A DNA stretch of 64,000 nt from Azospirillum baldaniorum (GTDB lineage: Bacteria > Pseudomonadota > Alphaproteobacteria > Azospirillales > Azospirillaceae): contig NZ_CP022254.1 of assembly GCF_003119195.2 (NCBI RefSeq), forward strand, positions 851,501 to 915,500, written 5' to 3'. The notes beneath the pieces were generated by a model, which had not been told where the DNA came from, ran no database searches, and worked only from the letters and a program-made list of their open reading frames with translations. Positions 60,053 to 64,000 of this stretch are shown piece by piece; positions within the stretch are counted from its first letter, which is position 1, and the number at the start of each line of letters is the position of its first letter. The translations under genes were made by a program, and so were the position numbers.

Positions 60053-60229
60053 TCACGCCGGATAACGGTCCTTGTACTTCACGATGACGTACAGCGCGTG
60101 GATCATACCCGGAATGTAGCCGAGCAGGGTCAGCAGCACGTTGATCCAGAACTGGGCGCCAAACCCCACCTGGAGGAAGACGCCGACGGGCGGCAGCAGA
60201 AGCGCCAGGATGATGCGTATGATGTCCAT
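60053..60229 (-). CDS. YqaE/Pmp3-family membrane peptide
   Basis: A 58-residue protein with two membrane helices (DIIRIILALLLPPVGVFLQV and FWINVLLTLLGYIPGMIHAL) and the tail YVIVKYKDRYPA, matching the Pmp3/YqaE family (UPF0057) throughout. Such proteolipids are induced by salt or cold and affect membrane potential in yeast and plants; the bacterial role is unclear. ATG 60229 has GGGAGCG upstream. Convergent to the chemoreceptor across the inverted repeat. Confidence 0.9.
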   Translation of the reverse strand: MDIIRIILALLLPPVGVFLQVGFGAQFWINVLLTLLGYIPGMIHALYVIVKYKDRYPA

Positions 60230-60281
60230 GCCGCGATAACGCTCCCGCCCCGCCCCAGGTTCCCTTTGCTCGTCGCGATCC

Positions 60282-63074
60282 TCAGCCCAGCAGGCCGATC
60301 TGGTCGAAGGGCAGAGGATCGAACCCGTGCTGGTACACCGCGGAGCCGGCGGCCGGCGCGAAGTTGTCGTGCGCGGCGTCGGTGAACTGCGGGTCGAAGG
60401 TGAAGGACCCCTTGTCGTAGCCGGCGGCCTGCCACTGCGCCAGCGTGCCCGTGGCGCCGTTCGCCATCACCTGCGGCCAAGCCTGGAACAGCGCCTCGTT
60501 CGGGTCGAGGTCGGCGTAGAAGTTGCCGGTGAAGGTCCCCGCCGTCTTCGGCCCGTCAAGGGCCACCGCCCGCCCATCGCCGGCGTCCACGATGTTCTGG
60601 GTGATGGTGTTGTTCGCCATCGGCGTGCCCTTCCAGCCGCCCCAGCCGACGCTCTGCTGCAGGCCGATCTGGGTTCCCAGATTGTCGGCCAGGATGTTGT
60701 CGGTGACCGTGTTGTTCCAGCCGCCGTGCAGGAAGATGCCGCCGACGTTGTCGTGGACGACGTTGCCCTTCACCGTGGTGCCGCTGGTCCAGTCGTCCAG
60801 ATAGATGCCCCAGCTCACCAGCTTCGTCGGGTCGAGGAAGGTGGGGGAGACCTTGCCGTCCCAGGTCACGTTGCCGAAGGCGGTGGTGCCCGACACCTCG
60901 TTGTAGGCCACGGTGTGCCCGGCCAGATCCTGCTGGCGGTTGATCAGGTAGATGCCGCCGCCGTCGCTGGTCTCCTGGTTGGCGCCGACGATCTTGTTGT
61001 GGGTGATCGTCGCCCGGTAGGTGGCGTCGCCCGAGGCCTGGACGGAGCCGACCGCGATGGCCTTGCCCGGCGTGTCCTCGATCTGGTTGTGGGTGATGGA
61101 GACGTCGTTGCTGCCGTTCACCCACAGCGCGTCGCCGCCGTGGTCGACGGCGCTGGCGTGCTGGATCAGGTTGTCCGACACCTTGGTGAAGTTGGACCCC
61201 GCCTTGACGTAGACGGCCTCGCGCCCGGTCTCGGCGAAGTGGTTGCCGGTGACGGTGCTGTTGGCGCTGCCCTCCACCGTGATGCCGTAGCCGGTGTTGG
61301 TGACGGTGTTGTTCTTGAAGGTCAGGCCGGCGGCGTTGTTGGCATAGACCGCGTGGCCGTCCGGCGCGCCGTCGGTCAGGGTCAGCCCCTCGATCGTCAC
61401 GTTCTTGGCACCGCCCAGCCCGACCAGCACGGGAAGCTGCGCCGCGACCACCTTATGCCCGGCGACCGCCCCGCCTTCCGGCCTGAACAGCACCTGGTTG
61501 GACGCCTTGTCGAAGAACCACTCCCGTGCGGTGTCGAGCTGGTCCTTGCCGTTGAACAGGTAGAAGCGGCTGCCGGCGCCGAGCGCGTCGTAGGTGCTCT
61601 GGGCCAGCGTGATGGTGTTGCTGCCGTAGTCGATGCTCTTCACCGGCACGGTCATGTTGTCGTAGCCGTGCTGGCTGAAGACGCTGACCATCAGCCCGTC
61701 CGTGCTCGAATAGGTCGGGATCGCCCCCGCCTTGAAGCCGAACTGGGTGTAGGCGTTGGCCCCGGCCTTGGTGGCGATCAGCCAGCCGCCGTCGATGGGG
61801 TGGCTGGGGTCGGCGTTGGGCGTGCGGGCCACCGTCTGCCGGTCACCGTCCATCGACAGGTCGAGCACCGCCTTGGACCCGCCGGGAAGCTGCGCGCTGT
61901 AGAGGCCGTTGCCGCGCGACACCCAGTTCTCCACCAGCGAACCGCCGTGGAAGACCGGCTTCTCGCTGCCGTAGGCGGCGAAGCGGACCCCGCTGTCCTG
62001 GCCGTCCAGCCAGAGCATGTCCTTCATGTAGTAGTCGCCGCCACGGACATAGGTCACGTCGATGTTCGGGTCGGCGCGCATGGCGTCGCGGGCGGCGGTC
62101 AGCGTCGCCTTCGGCCCGTCGGTGCCGTTGGCGTTGGGAGCGGCCAGCTTGCCCGACCAGCTGTCCTTGCCGTTGGTCGCCACGAAGATCGCCGGCCCGG
62201 TCGGGGCGGGGGACGGCGTGGGAGTCGGGGTGGGCGTGGGGGACGGCGTGGACCCGCCGGTCGCGAAGAAGCTCTTGTCGGCGTCCACCACCAGCGTGCC
62301 GTTCCACCACATCCCGGACTGGCCCTTGACCACGTCCCTCCCGTCGAGCGCGCCCTTGTCGTAGGTGACGATGCTGTCGGTGGCGGAGACGGACTTGCCG
62401 TTGATGGTGACCTTGTTGACGATCAGCGAGCGGTCCTGGCCATTCACCACGGCGTCGTTGTCGTACTGGATCTGCACCTTGTGCGCCTGATCCGGCGCCA
62501 CGTTGGCGGTGAAGCTGTAGTCCTTGGCCGCGGTGCCGACCGTGCCCTCCCCCACCTTCTTGCCGTCGACCATCAGATTGAAATGCGCGTTGGTGCCGCC
62601 CGCCGCGATACCCTGCGCGTTCACCACGAAGGTCGAGGTTCCGGCGACCGGCGCCGCCGGGGCGGCGGGGAAGTCGGAGGCCGGGGTGTCCACCACCAGC
62701 GTGCCGTTCCACCACATGCCGGACTGACCCTTCACCACGTCCTTGCCGTCGAGCGCGCCCTTGTCGTAGGTGACGTTGGCGTCGGTCGGCTTGTGGGTCT
62801 TGCCGTTGATGGAGATCCCGCTGACGATCAGCGAGCGGTCCTGGCCGTTCACAAGGGCGTCGTTGTCGTATTGGATCTGCACCTTGTGCGCCTGCGCCGC
62901 GGTGACCGGCACCGTGAAGCTGTAGGCGGTCGGGCTGGTGGCGTTGACGGTTGCCTGGCCCACCTCGACGCCGTCGATCAACAGGCGGAAATGCGGCCAG
63001 ATGCCTCCGGCGGACTGCCCATAGGCACTCACGACAATCTTGGCGTCGGTCTTGCCCGTGGTGGTCGAAGCCAT
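60282..63074 (-). CDS. Secreted-type right-handed beta-helix protein with two CBM60-like domains
   Basis: A 930-residue protein. Two related N-terminal domains (about 10-125 and 145-260) share AHKVQIQYDNDA and VNGQDRSLIV, the Asp-rich calcium pattern of xylan-binding CBM60. A Pro/Thr linker (GGSTPSPTPTPTPTPSPAP) leads to a parallel beta-helix (about 295-900) with repeated NNTVTNTGYGITVEGSANST-type rungs, as in pectate lyases and alginate epimerases. No signal peptide or membrane helix exists, so type I or another signal-less secretion is expected. RTX nonapeptides are absent. Probable role is binding and cleaving or epimerising plant or self polysaccharide. The gene stands alone. Confidence 0.85.
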   Translation of the reverse strand: MASTTTGKTDAKIVVSAYGQSAGGIWPHFRLLIDGVEVGQATVNATSPTAYSFTVPVTAAQAHKVQIQYDNDALVNGQDRSLIVSGISINGKTHKPTDANVTYDKGALDGKDVVKGQSGMWWNGTLVVDTPASDFPAAPAAPVAGTSTFVVNAQGIAAGGTNAHFNLMVDGKKVGEGTVGTAAKDYSFTANVAPDQAHKVQIQYDNDAVVNGQDRSLIVNKVTINGKSVSATDSIVTYDKGALDGRDVVKGQSGMWWNGTLVVDADKSFFATGGSTPSPTPTPTPTPSPAPTGPAIFVATNGKDSWSGKLAAPNANGTDGPKATLTAARDAMRADPNIDVTYVRGGDYYMKDMLWLDGQDSGVRFAAYGSEKPVFHGGSLVENWVSRGNGLYSAQLPGGSKAVLDLSMDGDRQTVARTPNADPSHPIDGGWLIATKAGANAYTQFGFKAGAIPTYSSTDGLMVSVFSQHGYDNMTVPVKSIDYGSNTITLAQSTYDALGAGSRFYLFNGKDQLDTAREWFFDKASNQVLFRPEGGAVAGHKVVAAQLPVLVGLGGAKNVTIEGLTLTDGAPDGHAVYANNAAGLTFKNNTVTNTGYGITVEGSANSTVTGNHFAETGREAVYVKAGSNFTKVSDNLIQHASAVDHGGDALWVNGSNDVSITHNQIEDTPGKAIAVGSVQASGDATYRATITHNKIVGANQETSDGGGIYLINRQQDLAGHTVAYNEVSGTTAFGNVTWDGKVSPTFLDPTKLVSWGIYLDDWTSGTTVKGNVVHDNVGGIFLHGGWNNTVTDNILADNLGTQIGLQQSVGWGGWKGTPMANNTITQNIVDAGDGRAVALDGPKTAGTFTGNFYADLDPNEALFQAWPQVMANGATGTLAQWQAAGYDKGSFTFDPQFTDAAHDNFAPAAGSAVYQHGFDPLPFDQIGLLG

Positions 63075-63310
63075 TGGATGGTTCCCTCGCTCTTATGCTC
63101 AACGGCCGCGAGCATGGCGGGGCCGGCCGGACATTTGTGCGCCATTTTGATAACAGGCGAGGGCCGCCGGGTCCGTGCTTGTATCCGCCACCGCCTATCA
63201 CGGGAGAGGCGGTTGAACGGGAGTCATACGCACCAAAGCGCAGGCTCCCCCGGATTAAAGCGAAGCCTTACGTGTTGATGGCTTATACGGAACCAAGAGG
63301 CAGAGACCCC

Positions 63311-63784
63311 ATGAAGAAGATCGCTGTAACCGCCTTTGTCGCCCTGTCGCTCGCCGCCTGCCAGAGCGGCGGCAGCGGCATCGGGACCAAGCAGACGGTC
63401 GGCGCGCTCGGCGGCGCGGCGGCCGGCGGCGTGATCGGCTCGCAGTTCGGCGGCGGCACCGGCAAGCTGATCACCACCGGTGTGGGCACGCTGCTCGGCG
63501 CCTATCTCGGCAGCGAGCTTGGCCAGTCGCTCGACCGCGCGGACGAGGGCTACGCCCAGCGCGCCGCCACCCAGGCCTATGCGGCGCCGATGGGCTCGAC
63601 CATCCAGTGGAACAACCCGGAATCGGGCAACCGCGGCACCATCACCCCGATCCGCGACGGCCGCGACAATTCCGGCAACTACTGCCGCGAGTACCAGCAG
63701 ACCGTCTATGTCGGCGGCAAGGCCGAGCGGGCCAACGGCACCGCCTGCCAGCAGCCGGACGGCAGCTGGCGCATCGTGTCCTAA
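63311..63784 (+). CDS. Glycine-zipper outer-membrane lipoprotein (17-kDa antigen-like)
   Basis: A 157-residue lipoprotein: signal peptide MKKIAVTAFVALSLAAC with lipobox LAAC, then a glycine-zipper 2TM segment (QTVGALGGAAAGGVIGSQFGGGTGKLITTGVGTLLGAYLGSELG, about 30-73), and a C-terminal domain with NYCREYQQTVYVGGKAERANGTACQQPDGSWRIVS as in rickettsial 17-kDa antigen and RT0821/Lpp0805 proteins. Likely an envelope-stabilising outer-membrane protein. ATG 63311 gives the correct signal peptide; the frame further upstream is not coding. Confidence 0.9.
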   Translation: MKKIAVTAFVALSLAACQSGGSGIGTKQTVGALGGAAAGGVIGSQFGGGTGKLITTGVGTLLGAYLGSELGQSLDRADEGYAQRAATQAYAAPMGSTIQWNNPESGNRGTITPIRDGRDNSGNYCREYQQTVYVGGKAERANGTACQQPDGSWRIVS

Positions 63785-63872
63785 CACCCGGCATGCCCCC
63801 TGCTCCGGCCGCCGTTCCCGCTCTCGCGCGGAAACGGCGGCCGGGGCGGGAGCCCACGTCATGACGCCGGAA

Positions 63873-64000
63873 TCATGACACCGGAAGCGCGGTCAGCCGG
63901 ATCGCCACCTGCTTGGTGTGCGGGCTGACGGCGATGATCTCCCAGGCCGCGCCGGACTCGGCGGCGTATTCCATGAAGGCGCGGTACTCGTCCTCGCGCC
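63873..64000 (-). CDS. 3' end of an unidentified gene (partial)
   Basis: The last 41 codons of a minus-strand gene that continues beyond the window edge. The visible tail reads REDEYRAFMEYAAESGAAWE, then IIAVSPHTKQVAIRLTALPVS, with strong third-position GC bias. I do not recognise the family from this fragment. It converges on the lipoprotein gene. Confidence 0.55.
   Translation of the reverse strand, partial: REDEYRAFMEYAAESGAAWEIIAVSPHTKQVAIRLTALPVS

Noticed and set aside
60327-63278. A 983-codon open frame opposite the beta-helix gene
   Set aside because: Antisense shadow rich in Val/Gly/Arg/Asp. The minus strand encodes recognisable CBM60 and beta-helix repeats.

Overview
The window is about 64 kb of chromosome-like DNA from a high-GC alphaproteobacterium, most likely an Azospirillum or close Rhodospirillales relative. 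This is inferred from very high third-position GC, a full hopanoid locus, many chemotaxis and two-component genes, a class III cyclase with an AAA/TPR region, and protein families typical of that group. I see no transposase, integrase, rRNA operon or CRISPR array. One tRNA is present, tRNA-Gly(GCC).

Layout. 1-6 kb: a CNNM/CorC-type membrane protein, ExoD, then a minus-strand signalling trio (single-domain response regulator, B12-binding protein with the W-x9-EH motif, cytoplasmic histidine kinase), and an HD phosphohydrolase. 6-19.2 kb: an isoprenoid/hopanoid region. It has dxs for precursor supply, shc for cyclisation, hpnH and hpnG for the C35 side chain, hpnN, hpnM and hpnA, a small DUF2141 protein, and two unexpected neighbours: a paraoxonase-like beta-propeller and a sulfotransferase. 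19-26 kb: ChaC-type cyclotransferase, a DUF2125 protein, an M16 peptidase, a 55-residue TubC_N-like microprotein, and a PspA/DUF350/DUF2491 envelope-stress cassette. 26-29 kb: acnB with a strong terminator.

29-38 kb: an XRE regulator divergent from a small secreted protein across a perfect palindrome; an AraC regulator divergent from an Fsr-like exporter; a Fur-box-preceded flavodoxin/DUF2023 pair whose second gene ends in a 15-bp minisatellite; a small kinase, RraA, a Nudix-winged-helix regulator, a DUF47/Pit phosphate transport pair and the tRNA. 38-46 kb: a class III adenylate cyclase with an apparent frameshift next to a Crp/Fnr regulator, a ribbon-helix-helix protein, a MASE3-type kinase with its receiver protein, a pair of DnaA boxes and an epimerase.

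46-64 kb: a Na/Pi cotransporter that seems to start at ATC, a DMT exporter divergent from its LysR regulator, a secreted HNH-type nuclease, a GGDEF cyclase, SlyX, Fur with a coupled small gene, a three-gene cassette (FemAB-like acyltransferase, ATP-grasp ligase, metallophosphatase), a chemoreceptor, a Pmp3 peptide, a large beta-helix protein with two CBM60-like domains, a 17-kDa-antigen-like lipoprotein and the 3' end of one more gene.

Structural themes. Perfect or near-perfect short tandem duplications (12-30 bp) recur at gene starts and ends, some kept in frame. GC-rich palindromic elements sit at operon ends. Several neighbouring gene pairs overlap tail to tail, especially inside the hopanoid locus. 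The best candidates for undescribed biology are the B12 signalling trio, the acyltransferase/ATP-grasp/phosphatase cassette, the fused DUF2491 protein with its microprotein neighbour, and the repeat-containing leader peptide in front of hpnH.
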